Below, piece by piece: positions 51,807 to 61,099 of a stretch of 64,000 nucleotides of DNA. A program made the translations under genes and the position numbers. Under the pieces are notes generated by a model. The model saw nothing but the letters and a program-made list of their open reading frames with translations. It did no database searches and was not told the DNA's origin. Every line of letters starts with the position of its first letter. Positions within the stretch are counted from its first letter, which is position 1. Location: the NCBI GenBank assembly GCA_001189345.1, contig LFKV01000007.1, positions 1 through 64,000 on the forward strand, read 5' to 3'. This DNA comes from Candidatus Paraburkholderia kirkii. GTDB taxonomy: Bacteria; Pseudomonadota; Gammaproteobacteria; Burkholderiales; Burkholderiaceae.

Positions 51807-54400
51807 GAACGCCAGCCGCCCGCGAGAAGCGAGAGGTCCGCCAAAGTAAAAAACACGCCGACCGAACCGGACGCCGCGAGATAACGCGGTTCCCAGCGCG
51901 GCTGGAACTTGCTCTTGAATCCGCGCAGGCCGCGGAAGTTGTAGAAACGGCCGCCGAAGCGCCACATGAGTCCCGCGAGACGATGCCAGTGCGATGCGAG
52001 CGGTGTCGGCTCCATGCCCGACAGCGGCGCGATGCCGAGCGACAGCGACTTGAAGCCCGCCTCCTTCAGATGCAGCGCGAGCTTGGTGAAGAGGTACTCC
52101 ATCGCGTACGGCGACGCCTCGGCGACATGGCGCATCACGCCGACGGTCGCCTCGGTGTTCATGTCCGTCGTCATGAAGGTGACGAACGCGACCGGCTCGC
52201 CCTGCTGGCGCACCAGCAGCACCGACTGCGCCGCGAGATATTCCTTGTTGAACGCCGCGACCGAAAAGCTCTTCTCGCGCGCGGAGCGGCTCTCGAGCCA
52301 GTCGTCGGAAATCGCGCGCAGCATCGGCAGGCTTTCGGCGACCTGATCCGGTCCGATCAGCTGCGTGTCGAAGCCGTCGCGCTCGCCGCGCTTCAGCGCA
52401 TAACGCAGATGCGCGCGGTGCGAACCCTTCAGATCGAACTCCGAGAGCACGACGTGCGCTTCCTCGCCGAGCTTCATCAGCGTGAGGCCGGCGTCGAGGT
52501 AAAGGGGCAGCGCGTCGGCGCGGACCTGGTAGAACGCCGCGCGGCCGTTGTGCGCATGCGCGAGCTCCACGAACTTGCGGATCAGTTCCGCCCATTCGCG
52601 GCGCGGGCCGACCGGGTCGTGCAGCGCGGCCCAGGTGCGGCCGTGCTTCGCGTACATCAGGAAGGCTTCGCGCGACTCGGAGAAGAGGAAGCTCTTGTCG
52701 CCCATCATCGCGAGACCGGCGTCGCTGCGCTCCTGCGCGCGGAAGATGCGCGCCGCATCGGCGAGATCCTGGGGCGCCGGCTTCACGAAGCGGCCCGCCG
52801 CCGGACGCAGCAACTGCCAGACAGCGAATGCCAGCGCGAACACCGCCGCCGCCAGCGTGGCGCGCAGCGCTCGCGGCGCGCGCTCGTCGAACGTGAATTG
52901 CCACCAGAGATCGCCGCTGTACGGCACGTCGCGAAACGCGAAGAACATGATCCAGACGGCGAGCGCCATCACGACGCCCACCGAGATCAGCCACGTGGCG
53001 GTGAAGCGCTCGGCGAAGAGCGACGAACGGCGGTTGAAGCGCTCGCGCGTCGCGATCAGCAGGACGACGAGAAACGCCAGCACGCCCGCTTCGACGAACG
53101 CGAGACCCTTGGCGAGCGACAGCGCGAGGTTCGCCACGGCAAGCATCAGCGCGAGCCACCAGGCGGCGTCGAGGCGGCGCATCAGGCCGCGCGCGACGAA
53201 GAGCAGCAGCACGCCGAGCACGGAACCGAGCAGTTGGGAGCTCTCCAGCACCCACAGCGGGACGACGGTCTGCAGGAGCGCGATGCGCATCTTGAACGCG
53301 GGCGTCGCGCCGGAGATGACGAGCATCGATCCCGCCGCGAAGGTAACGATCGACAGGAAAACCGGCGCCAGCTGCGAAACGTGATGCGAGCTCAGCAAGC
53401 CGAAGCGCCCCTTCAGCGCGCGGCCTTCGAACGCCGCCATCACGCCGGCGGACAGAATCAGCGGCAGGCCGAAGTAGATCGCGCGATAGGCGAGCAGCGC
53501 GGCGAGCACGTCCGGCGTCCTGACGCTGCCGCCGAGCGCGAATACCATCGCCGCCTCGAACACGCCGACGCCGCCGGGCGTGTGGCCGATCATGCCGAGC
53601 AGCATCGCCGCGGAGAAAACCGTCATGAATTTGCCGAAGCCGACCTGCGCGTTCGGCAGAAGCGCCCAGAGCGCGAGGCCGGCGCCGAACACGTCGACGA
53701 CGGCGAGCGCCGCCTGCGCGACGAAATCGCGGCGCGCGGGCACGGTGAATGAGAGCCACTTCCAGCGCGAGCGCAGCGTGCGTGGCTCGCGGCCGCAGAG
53801 CAGGACCATCGCGGCGAACACGGCGAGGAGCGCCGCGCCGGTCGCGCGCAGCGTCGCCGGCGGCAGGTGCATCATGCTCGAGAGCATGCCCGCGCCGAGC
53901 AGCATGCCGGCCGCGGCCATGAACGCGAGGGAGAGCGCGAGCGTGACGCTCGTGAAGAGCGTCAGGCGGCCGACCTGGGCCGGCGTCACCTCGGCTGCGC
54001 CGTAGACGCGGCAGCGCACCGCGCCGCCCGTCAGCGCGCCGAAGCCGGTTACATTGCCGAGCGCCGAGCCGACCGTCGCGCCGACCCACAGCAGCGAGCG
54101 CGGCACCGTCACGCCGATGTGACGCAGGCCTATCGCGTCGCGCCCGACCAGCGCCGCCACCCAGGCTTGCAGCGTCATGACGCGCAGCGAGTGCATCACC
54201 GACTTGTAATCGACCGCACGCGAGAGATGCTGGAAGACCACGAGCAGCAGCACGCAGACGACCACCGTGAGCACGGGCGCGGCGAGCCGCTGAAGATCGA
54301 AGCCGGACGAACGTCTGGTCGGGGAAATGGCGCGAAGCCGGGCGAGCAACTTTGTGCGAGACACTTTGTGCGAGACATGCGTTCTATCAGACTGGCTCAC
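51803..54400 (-). CDS. Aminoacyl-phosphatidylglycerol synthase/flippase MprF
   Basis: It transfers Lys or Ala from tRNA to phosphatidylglycerol and flips the product, reducing membrane negative charge and giving resistance to cationic peptides. The frame is open for 865 residues. The N-terminal membrane domain includes GNVTGFGALTGGAVRCRVYG and MIGHTPGGVGVFEAAMVFAL. The C-terminal DUF2156 synthase domain has MMGDKSFLFSESREAFLMYA, RRAHLRYALKRGER-like and GIAPLSGMEP. A 14-bp duplication (54349-54376) lies at the very start. ATG 54400 stays in frame through it; a GTG in the second unit is an alternative start. Coupled to acvB. Confidence 0.92.
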   Translation of the reverse strand: MSQSDRTHVSHKVSRTKLLARLRAISPTRRSSGFDLQRLAAPVLTVVVCVLLLVVFQHLSRAVDYKSVMHSLRVMTLQAWVAALVGRDAIGLRHIGVTVPRSLLWVGATVGSALGNVTGFGALTGGAVRCRVYGAAEVTPAQVGRLTLFTSVTLALSLAFMAAAGMLLGAGMLSSMMHLPPATLRATGAALLAVFAAMVLLCGREPRTLRSRWKWLSFTVPARRDFVAQAALAVVDVFGAGLALWALLPNAQVGFGKFMTVFSAAMLLGMIGHTPGGVGVFEAAMVFALGGSVRTPDVLAALLAYRAIYFGLPLILSAGVMAAFEGRALKGRFGLLSSHHVSQLAPVFLSIVTFAAGSMLVISGATPAFKMRIALLQTVVPLWVLESSQLLGSVLGVLLLFVARGLMRRLDAAWWLALMLAVANLALSLAKGLAFVEAGVLAFLVVLLIATRERFNRRSSLFAERFTATWLISVGVVMALAVWIMFFAFRDVPYSGDLWWQFTFDERAPRALRATLAAAVFALAFAVWQLLRPAAGRFVKPAPQDLADAARIFRAQERSDAGLAMMGDKSFLFSESREAFLMYAKHGRTWAALHDPVGPRREWAELIRKFVELAHAHNGRAAFYQVRADALPLYLDAGLTLMKLGEEAHVVLSEFDLKGSHRAHLRYALKRGERDGFDTQLIGPDQVAESLPMLRAISDDWLESRSAREKSFSVAAFNKEYLAAQSVLLVRQQGEPVAFVTFMTTDMNTEATVGVMRHVAEASPYAMEYLFTKLALHLKEAGFKSLSLGIAPLSGMEPTPLASHWHRLAGLMWRFGGRFYNFRGLRGFKSKFQPRWEPRYLAASGSVGVFFTLADLSLLAGGWRS
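54349..54376. repeat. 14-bp perfect tandem duplication at the mprF start
   Basis: ACTTTGTGCGAGAC occurs twice. On the minus strand the undivided form would read ATG-TCT-CGC-ACA-AAG at the former start. The duplication puts that ATG out of frame, but an upstream ATG at 54400 is in frame. Confidence 0.8.
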
Positions 54401-54780
54401 GCTGCGTGTCGCCCGTGAACGGACGACGGCAACGGTATATCACTGTTATCGGGGACCCGCGCGGCAGACGCGGTCGGAGCGCGCCATTCCGGCTCCCGCC
54501 GCCCGCGCTCGCGCCATACAAAAGGCTTCACAGCGTGAAACGCCTATATAACGGCGGCGGTTGACCCGACTTGACCCACATTGGGGAAAAACGGCGGCTC
54601 GAAAGGTTTGTTGCCGACCCGGCGCAGCTTCCGGATCGCCCATACGGGACCAGTACGGACTCGGCCGCGCTTTACGCTTTGTCAGGGAAGCGGTTAGGAT
54701 CGACGGCCGCCGACGCGGCTGGCATCAAATGAGCGCCGGGCGGAAGATTAAGCGGAAACTACAAAAAGGTCATCGTGTTT
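54401..54780. other. Intergenic region between divergent mprF and a lipoprotein gene
   Basis: About 380 bp without a supported gene. It must hold the mprF promoter on one side and that of the lipoprotein gene at 54781 on the other. I see no tRNA, no clear terminator and no strong consensus promoter. Short open frames lack coding character. Confidence 0.5.
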
Positions 54781-55137
54781 ATGAAAAAAACTATCGCAAT
54801 CGTGTTCGCGGCAATCGGCGCGTCGGCCTTGAGCGCGTGCGTATCGACGGACGACAGCCTGCTCAGGACCGTGCCGGTCGGGTCCGGCACGTCGCAATCG
54901 AAGCCGTACGATTTCGTCCGCTGCGTGAAGTCGAAATGGACGCCGGTCGCCGGCCACGTGCGCGAGTACTCGCCGAGCGCCGACACGCAGGCCGTATCGA
55001 TCCCGGGCGCGGGCTAAGCGAGTCAGTCGGTCGTGCTGCTGATCGCGCAGGCGTCCGCGAACGGCACCGGCTATACCATTTACGGCGATGTCGCCGTCGC
55101 GAGCCGCTACGTCGCGGCCGCGCACGCCTGCGACTGA
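54781..55137 (+). pseudogene. Small lipoprotein, nonsense mutation
   Basis: The signal peptide KKTIAIVFAAIGASALSAC is followed by VSTDDSLLRTVPVGSG. After SIPGAG an in-frame TAA (55015-55017) is followed by a clean continuation ASQSVVLLIAQASANGTGYT and IYGDVAVASRYVAAAHACD to TGA at 55137. The full-length form has 118 codons, so the truncated product lacks the last third. The family is not recognised. A weak AAGGT lies about ten bases upstream of the ATG. Confidence 0.75.
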
Positions 55138-55151
55138 ATCCGGCCGCGCGT

Positions 55152-55654
55152 CTAGGAGGACTTGCCGTTGCGCATGTCGACGCCGGCCAGATGCGTGCCG
55201 ACGATGCATCCGACCAGGTATCCGTCCGACGCGCACGCGTTCACGCACTCCTTGCCGTTCCACTGGATCTTGTACTGATCGTCCTGCGAGCGAATGGCGG
55301 ATGCGTCGAACTTGCGTTTCGGTTTGCCGCCGTTGCGCGCGTCCTCGCCGACGAGACGGTTCCACGTCAGCGCGTAGTCGTAGCGCACGCCGTCGGCGAA
55401 GGCGTCGCTGGCAGACTTGGGATGGCGGCGTCGTCCTGACCATCAGATGATAGCCGTTCGTGCTGCCGATCATGATGCGCTGCTTCGCCGGGCGGCGTCG
55501 GTGGCGCCGGCGGCCTGGGCGCATTCTGAGCCGCCTGAACCGCGGATGCGCCCGATGCGGCCGCGGCCGCATCCGCGCCGTTCTGCTGCGGAAGGGGCGC
55601 GCATGCGCCCAGAATCAGCGCCGCCGCCGCGACCGCCGCGCCGGCACCTTGCAT
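55152..55654 (-). pseudogene. Hypothetical lipoprotein, frameshifted
   Basis: The start MQGAGAAVAAAALILGAC is a lipoprotein signal, then a Pro/Ala-rich linker PRPPAPPTPPGEA. IMIGSTNGYHLMVRT follows in a second frame (change near 55475), and YDYALTWNRLVGEDARNGGK, ASAIRSQDDQYKIQWNGKEC and VGCIVGTHLAGVDM in a third (change near 55415). Three Cys lie near the C terminus. No known domain. Convergent with the neighbouring broken lipoprotein gene, only 14 bp away. Confidence 0.7.
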
Positions 55655-55834
55655 TTTTATGAACGTTAGCCTGCAAATCACCTGCGCTGAACCCATCTCG
55701 AAAATAGACCGGACTCTACCTTACCATCTCGCCGCTCATTCCTCGGAACGATCGGCAAAGGGACGCAGCGCCAATGCGACGACGCGGGCACCCGAGAAGG
55801 CTGCCCGCGCCGGCCAGACAGGTGAAACCGGGAT

Positions 55835-56543
55835 TCAGGACGTCGACGACGTATTGCTCATCGGCATTTCGATGTCGCGCCGCGCCATTTCGACGATCAG
55901 GAACGTTCGCCGCGTGACGTGGAAGCGCGCGAGCAGATCGCTCGAATATTCCTTGGCGGTGTTTTCACTGATGTTCATCTTGCGCGCGATCGCCTTGTTC
56001 GATAGCCCTTGCAGCAGATAGCGCAGCGTCTCGGTCAGACGCGGCGGCAGGTCGAGCGATTCGACCGTCACGCCCGCATGCGGCGAAACCGGTTTCGGGC
56101 TGTGGCCGCCCTTGCCGAGCACGGTGCTTGGCACACGGTGTTTGGCAGATAGACGCGCCCGTTGAGAATCGTCTTCAGCGCCTCGCGAAACACGCCCGCG
56201 CCCTGCTCGCTGCCCTGGAGATGAACCCGCACGCGCCGTTCTTGACGCACTCGAGCACGGTGTCGCGGTCATCCTGCGCCGAGAGCATGATCGTCTGGAT
56301 CTCGCGCTCCTCCTCCCGGATCCAGTTGAGCAGATCCATGCCGGTGGCCTGGCCGCGCAAGTGGTAGTCGAGAAACATCAAATCGTACGTATTGGCCGAA
56401 AGCTTCGCTTTCGCCTGCTCGAACCCATCGGCTTCGTCGATTTCGAGCAAAGGCTCGTTCGCCAGGATGAGGCTTTTCATGGCGCTCCTGGTGAGCCCCT
56501 CGTCCTCTACCAGCAACACTGTTTTGAAATAGCCATTTTCCAT
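55835..56543 (-). pseudogene. NarL/LuxR family response regulator, frameshifted
   Basis: The receiver domain has TVLLVEDEGLTRSAMKSLIL, MFLDYHLRGQATGMDLLNWI (phospho-Asp) and TIMLSAQDDRDTVLECVKNG. After GACGFI the frame changes near 56222; FREALKTILNGRVYLPNTV follows, with another change near 56130. The LuxR-type HTH, LPPRLTETLRYLLQGLSNKA and IARKMNISENTAKEYSSDLL, is in the last frame to 55835. No DNA-binding response regulator can be made. Divergent from the receiver-only gene at 56741. Confidence 0.88.
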
Positions 56544-56740
56544 TGCGACGCTCCGAGAACGATTCAGATATTACGCGTGCCTTGCGCGACTTCTACCCCT
56601 CTTTCGCAGGGATACATTCGGCAGTGCCCCAATATCCCCGCGTTTTCCCCTCCCGTGCCGGGTTCAGAAACGAGCGCATCCGATCGAAACTGGTCGCAGT
56701 CGAATCAACCACGTAATCCAACTACGACCTGGAGGATGAG

Positions 56741-57193
56741 ATGTCAAGCCGTCTGGCCGACAACGAAAGCGAATTTGCGTTGTGGCGTATCAAGCGGGCC
56801 CGCACGAGCGATGCTTCACGACGCGTGCTGATCGCCCACAAGGACAAGTCGATCGGCGATTCGCTCGCCGTGCAACTCCGGCTCAAAGGCTTGCAGGTCA
56901 TTCATTCGCAGGATCTCAAATCCGTGCGCACGCTGGTGAACAGCTGGCAGCCGCACGCGCTGCTGCTCGATAAGAGCCTCGACAGCGATTCCGGCTACGT
57001 CTTCCTGCGCACGCTGCGCATGGACGCCGACGTGACCTGCCGCCTGCTCGTCGCGATGAACAACGTCTGGCCGGCCGATCCGGTGCAGACGCTCAAGGAA
57101 GCGGGCTTCGATGCGCACTGCCGCCGGCCGTGCGCGACCTGGCGCATCGTCGATCTCGTCAAAGCGTTCTTTTCAGCGCCGCTCACGCGCTGA
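56741..57193 (+). CDS. Receiver-domain-like protein
   Basis: An intact 150-residue protein. Residues from about 28 resemble a CheY-like receiver: VLIAHKDKSIGDSLAVQLRL, HALLLDKSLDSDSGYVFLRT, MNNVWPADPVQTLKEAG and HCRRPCATWRIVDLVKAFFS. The first acidic pair is replaced by HKD and the conserved Lys position is Arg, so it may be a degenerate receiver acting without phosphorylation. The N-terminal 27 residues are unique. No output domain. The partner kinase is unknown. Confidence 0.75.
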   Translation: MSSRLADNESEFALWRIKRARTSDASRRVLIAHKDKSIGDSLAVQLRLKGLQVIHSQDLKSVRTLVNSWQPHALLLDKSLDSDSGYVFLRTLRMDADVTCRLLVAMNNVWPADPVQTLKEAGFDAHCRRPCATWRIVDLVKAFFSAPLTR

Positions 57194-57212
57194 TCGCCCA
57201 AGGAGGTGCCGC

Positions 57213-57395
57213 ATGAACAAGGATGCCTGCCTCGTCGCCGGAGGTCTGTTGCCGGCAAATGCATCGCGCGTAACCGCCGCGCGCCAGCGGACCTCCGTCG
57301 AAGCCCGCGTCAGACGCCGCCGTCGCTGCGCGGGGCCGGGTTCGCGCCGGCTGCCATCGCGAGCGACGCCCGTATTTCACTACCTGGCTCAATGA
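57213..57395 (+). CDS. Small open frame with a strong ribosome-binding site
   Basis: AGGAGGT at 57201-57207 lies five bases before this ATG, the best Shine-Dalgarno seen in the window. The frame (MNKDACLVAGGLLPANASRV then Arg-rich) runs 60 residues but overlaps the 3' end of the convergent aldose epimerase gene. Only the first half looks natural, so this may be the start of a gene whose remainder was deleted. No homologue recognised. It probably shared a transcript with the receiver gene 20 bp upstream. Confidence 0.35.
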   Translation: MNKDACLVAGGLLPANASRVTAARQRTSVEARVRRRRRCAGPGSRRLPSRATPVFHYLAQ

Positions 57396-58219
57396 CGGCG
57401 ATGCCCGTGCCCGGCACGCCCCGCGACGCGAGATTGAAGCCGTCGCTGACATGCGAAACCGGCTCGACGCAGAGATAGCCCGCGCCCGCCGGACAATGCA
57501 CGACGACGTGGCTCAACGCGCCATCGGCATAGCCGAGCGTCGCGCGCCCGTCCCAGCCGCTCAGATAGCGCGTGTAGCCTTCCTCTTCGCGCACGTGGCG
57601 GCGCGGCGGGCGCTCCGTGGCCGGCTCGATCGCGATCTCCGCTTCGTGACGCCAGAGCGTCGCCGCGTCCAGTTCGACTTCCAGCGCGCCAAAGTACGGA
57701 TGAAAACCGAGTCCGGCGGGCATCGGCCGCGACGAGCGGTTCGCGATGCGCATCGACAGCCGCGCGCCGTCGGCGTTCGCCTCGATCAGCTGAACGGCTT
57801 CGAACGCCCACGGCCAGCCGTGCTCGCCCTCGCGATGCGCATAACGCAGCACCGCGCAATCCGGCTCCAGGAGCTCGACGCTCCACGCCGCGAACTGGCC
57901 GAAGCCGTGCAGCGCGTGCGGCATGCCGGGAAACCCCGCCAGCTCGACGATCGGCCTGTTCGGCGCCGGAAAGCGCGAATCGCGCACGCGATTGGAGAAC
58001 GGCACGAGCGGATAACTTCCGCCCTTCGGCCATGCGTCGCACGGCCAGCTCGCGACCGTCACCGGCGCGAACCCACTCCTGCGGGTCGCGCTCGTCCTGC
58101 GTCGCGAAGCGCGTGATGCGCCCGCCCGCCTGCGGCGCGATCTCGATGACATGCGGCCCGCTCGAAATGCGGATGCGCGGTTCGGCCCGCAACTCTACGA
58201 CTTCACGGATTTTCGTCAC
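57310..58219 (-). pseudogene. Aldose 1-epimerase (galactose mutarotase) family protein, frameshifted
   Basis: A mutarotase-like protein of about 300 residues. IREVVELRAEPRIRISSGPH, APQAGGRITRFATQDER and WVRAG form the N terminus. A frameshift near 58060 follows, then SYPLVPFSNRVRD, GMPHALHGFGQFAAW (His), GLGFHPYFGALEVEL (His) and LCVEPVSHVSDGFN (Glu) in the second frame to 57310. The main active-site residues lie after the break. The start is assigned to GTG 58219, as no ATG precedes the conserved region in frame. Downstream of the broken ABC importer, suggesting a sugar-related unit. Confidence 0.8.
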
Positions 58220-58281
58220 GACACGGCTTCGTATGGAAAAACCTGCGCGCAGCCGCACCGCGGCCGCGCCGGAAAACCTCG

Positions 58282-59073
58282 CTAGCGCTGTTCCTTCACG
58301 CGCGAGACGAGCTGCGTCGGGCTCACGAACTGCAGCGCGATCAGCACCCAGATCATCGTGATCGCCATGTAGATCATCGCCATGGCGCCGATCGACTGGG
58401 GCGTGCGCACGCCTGTGGAGAACACCGCGTAGACAGCGCGACGACGAGCGTCTGCGTCGTCGCCCCGGCGGTGAAGAACGTCAGCTCGAACATGCCGATG
58501 GTCCGCACCAGCAGCCCCGCCGCGAGCATGTCCGGCACGAGCAGCGGCAGGAGCACGTAGCGGAAAACGAGGTTCGCGAGAATCACGCCCGTGAGCGTGC
58601 CCGCGAGATGGAACTTGTACATGACCGTCGCCATCGGAATGCCGTAGGTCACGAGCGGCACCATCAGCGGCAGCAGGAACACAAGCATCGCGAAACGCTT
58701 GCCGGGGAACTGCACGCGCGCGAGCGCATACGCCGCCGGCACGCCGAGCGCGATCGAGAGCAGCACCACCGCGCCCACCACTTTGAGCGTCACGAGCAAC
58801 GCTCGAGAGCTGGAAGTCGCTCCAGGCCTGCGCGTACCAGTGCAGCGTGAAGCCCTGCGGCAGGAGCGTGCCGAACCAGCGCGTCGCCACCGAGTTCACG
58901 ACGACGGTCGCGATGAGAAGCAGCACGTTCACGAGGAAGAAGCCCATCGTGACCCAGACGAAGCACTTCCATAGCCTGTCGCGCAGGCTTGCTTGCTGTT
59001 TCATGTTCCCGCCGGTGCGTTGAGTCGGCGCTTTGGCCTGCCAGCCCGAGGCCGCGCGGTTATCGGTCGCCAT
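58282..59073 (-). pseudogene. ABC transporter permease 2 (PotC/PhnV-like), frameshifted
   Basis: Inner-membrane permease of a four-gene importer. The start MATDNRAASGW overlaps the previous stop as TAATG. CFVWVTMGFFLVNVLLLIAT is the first membrane segment. A change near 58800 leads to LVTLKVVGAVVLLSIALGVP, AAYALARVQFPGKRFAML and PLMVPLVTYGIPMATVM, with the EAA-like loop following. Another near 58435 leads to YAVFSTGVRTPQSIGAMAMI and the end VSPTQLVSRVKEQR. Two breaks prevent a full protein. Confidence 0.85.
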
Positions 59074-59934
59074 TATCCCTTGCCTCCCGTCACCGGACCG
59101 GTGTAGAAGAAGCGGCGCGCGCCCAGCATGCCGCCCACGACGAGCAGTTGCACGAAGCCCATCAGGATGGCGATGGTCGAAGCGAGCGCATAGTCGTAGA
59201 TCTCGAAGGCGGCTTCCGCCGCGGCGATCGAGATCACGCGCGTGGGACCGGCCGGCGCGCCGAGCAGTACCGCCGACGGAAACACCGAGAACGCCTGGAC
59301 GAAGGAAAGGCACGCGGTCATCGTCAGGCCTGGCAGCAGGAGCGGCAGATAGATCTGGCGGAACTGCTGCCAAGGGCTCGCGCCGAGCGTCGCGGCGGCG
59401 CGCGAGCGTCGGGTCGATGCCGGTGACGTACGATAGCGTCAGCAGGAATGCGAACGGGAAGCCCGACACGATCAGCGAAATCAGCACGCCCCAGTAGTTG
59501 TGCGTGAGCCGCACTTCGTCGCCGTAGAGATGCAGCGCCTGCAATGCCTGCGGAAACCAGCCGTTCGGGGTGAAGTAGGTCAGCATGCCGTCGGCGATCA
59601 GCACGGTGCCGAGCGTCACCGGCACGACGAGCAGCGTCGTCACGAACTTCTGAAACAGCGAGGTGCGCCGCAGTGCGAACGCGACGGGCACCGACACGCC
59701 CACGTTGATGATCGTCGCGGGCACGGCGAGCTTCAGTGTGACGATGATGGTCGGCCACATCGACGTATCCGTGAAGAACGTGATGTAGTTCGCCCAGATG
59801 CCGCCGCCGTTCATCGGGTTGAAGGACAGCATCAGCCTGTACGCGAACGGATAGATGAACAGCGCGAGGATGAAGACGAGCGCCGGCGCGACGAGCCAGC
59901 CCTTCGGATCGCGCTGTGCGGGAAGCGCGATCAT
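59073..59934 (-). pseudogene. ABC transporter permease 1 (PotB/PhnU-like), frameshifted
   Basis: The first permease of the importer; its start ATG overlaps the ATPase stop (ATGA). Membrane segments include GWLVAPALVFILALFIYPFA, TIIVTLKLAVPATIINVGVS and GVLISLIVSGFPFAFLLTLS. After YVTGIDPTLARR a frameshift near 59400 disrupts the EAA loop, and LGASPWQQFRQIYLPLLLPG-like then ACLSFVQAFSVFPSAVLLGA continue in another frame to 59073. One lesion is visible. Confidence 0.85.
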
Positions 59935-61008
59935 TTTTCCTCTCCGTACGCGAGCGCTTTCGACGGTGCGACGCGCAGCGAAATGCGCGAGCCTTCGCTG
60001 CATTCGCCCGCGATGCGCGCCCACAGCTTGCCGAACGCGGTGTTCGCGATGATGAGCGAATCGCGGCCGCCGTATTCGACGACTTCGACCTGCGCGTCGA
60101 ATGCGTTCTCCGCGCCGGGCGTGGCGCGCTCCATGTCCTCGGGCCGCAAGGCGACCGCGACGCGCCTGCTGTCGAAGCCTTCCATCGGCGTGCAGCGCAG
60201 CCTGACGCCGTTCGCGTTCACGGCGACCGCCTCGCCCTGCGTGCCTTCGAGCGTGGCCTGAACGACGTTGCGAAAACCCATGAAGCGCGCGACATGCAGA
60301 TTCTTCGGCCGCGAATAGACCTCCTTCGGCGACGCCACCTGCTGCACGACGCCCCTCCTTCACCACGACGATGCGATCGGCCATCGACAGCGCCTCGTCC
60401 TGATCGTGCGTTACGTAGATGGTCGCGCGCTCCAGCTTGCCGTGGATGCGGCGGATCTCGGCGCGCATCTCGATGCGCAGCTTGGTGTCGAGGTTCGAGA
60501 ATGGCTCGTCCATCAGCACGAGCGGCGGCTCGATGACGATCGCACGCGCGATCGCCACGCGCTGCTGCTGACCGCCGGAAAGCTGGCCGGGGAGTTTCGC
60601 GTCGTGGCCGGTCAGCTGCACGAGCTGCAGCGCTTCCTTCGCGCGCCTGGCCGCTTCCGATTTCGACACGCCGCGCATCTTGAGGCCGAAGCCGACGTTC
60701 TCGAGCACCGACATGTGCGGGAAAAGCGCGTAGTTCTGAAAGACCATGCCGAAACCGCGCTTCTCGGGCGGCAGCACGTCGATGCGCTTGTCGTCGAGCC
60801 AGATGCCGCCGGCCGTCAGCGGCTGCAATCCGGCGATGCAGTTGAGCGCCGTGGATTTGCCGCAGCCCGACGGCCCGAGCAGCGCGATAAACTCACCGCG
60901 CCGGATGTTCAGATCGAGGCCCTTCAGCACGGCGAACTGCTGCCCTTCCGCGTTGGTGAAGCTGCGCGAGACCGAGTCGAGGCGCAACTGCTCGAATGTG
61001 TGCTTCAT
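59931..61008 (-). pseudogene. ABC transporter ATPase (PotA-like), frameshifted
   Basis: The energising subunit. Walker A GPSGCGKST, Q-loop MVFQNYALFPHMSV, signature LSGGQQQRVAIARAI, Walker B LVLMDEPFSNLD and switch YVTHDQDEALSMADR are intact. After VVVKEG a frameshift near 60355 moves VQQVASPKEVYSRPKNLHVA and the C-terminal TOBE-like regulatory domain (VALRPEDMERA) into another frame. The nucleotide-binding domain alone could still be made, but its permeases are also broken. Confidence 0.87.
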
Positions 61009-61099
61009 GACGATTGCCCGATGTGCCGGCGCTTTGCGCGAAGCGGCGACGCCCCGAGCGAGGAGCGCCGCCGCCACGTACGATGCGCGTACTGTCTGC

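Noticed and set aside
50505-54089. Reading acvB and mprF as a single giant fused protein
   Set aside because: The upstream part is an Arg-rich wrong frame of mprF; the two real genes overlap by ATGA in different frames.
54401-54780. tRNA or small RNA gene between mprF and the lipoprotein gene
   Set aside because: No cloverleaf, no conserved tRNA boxes and no terminator were visible.
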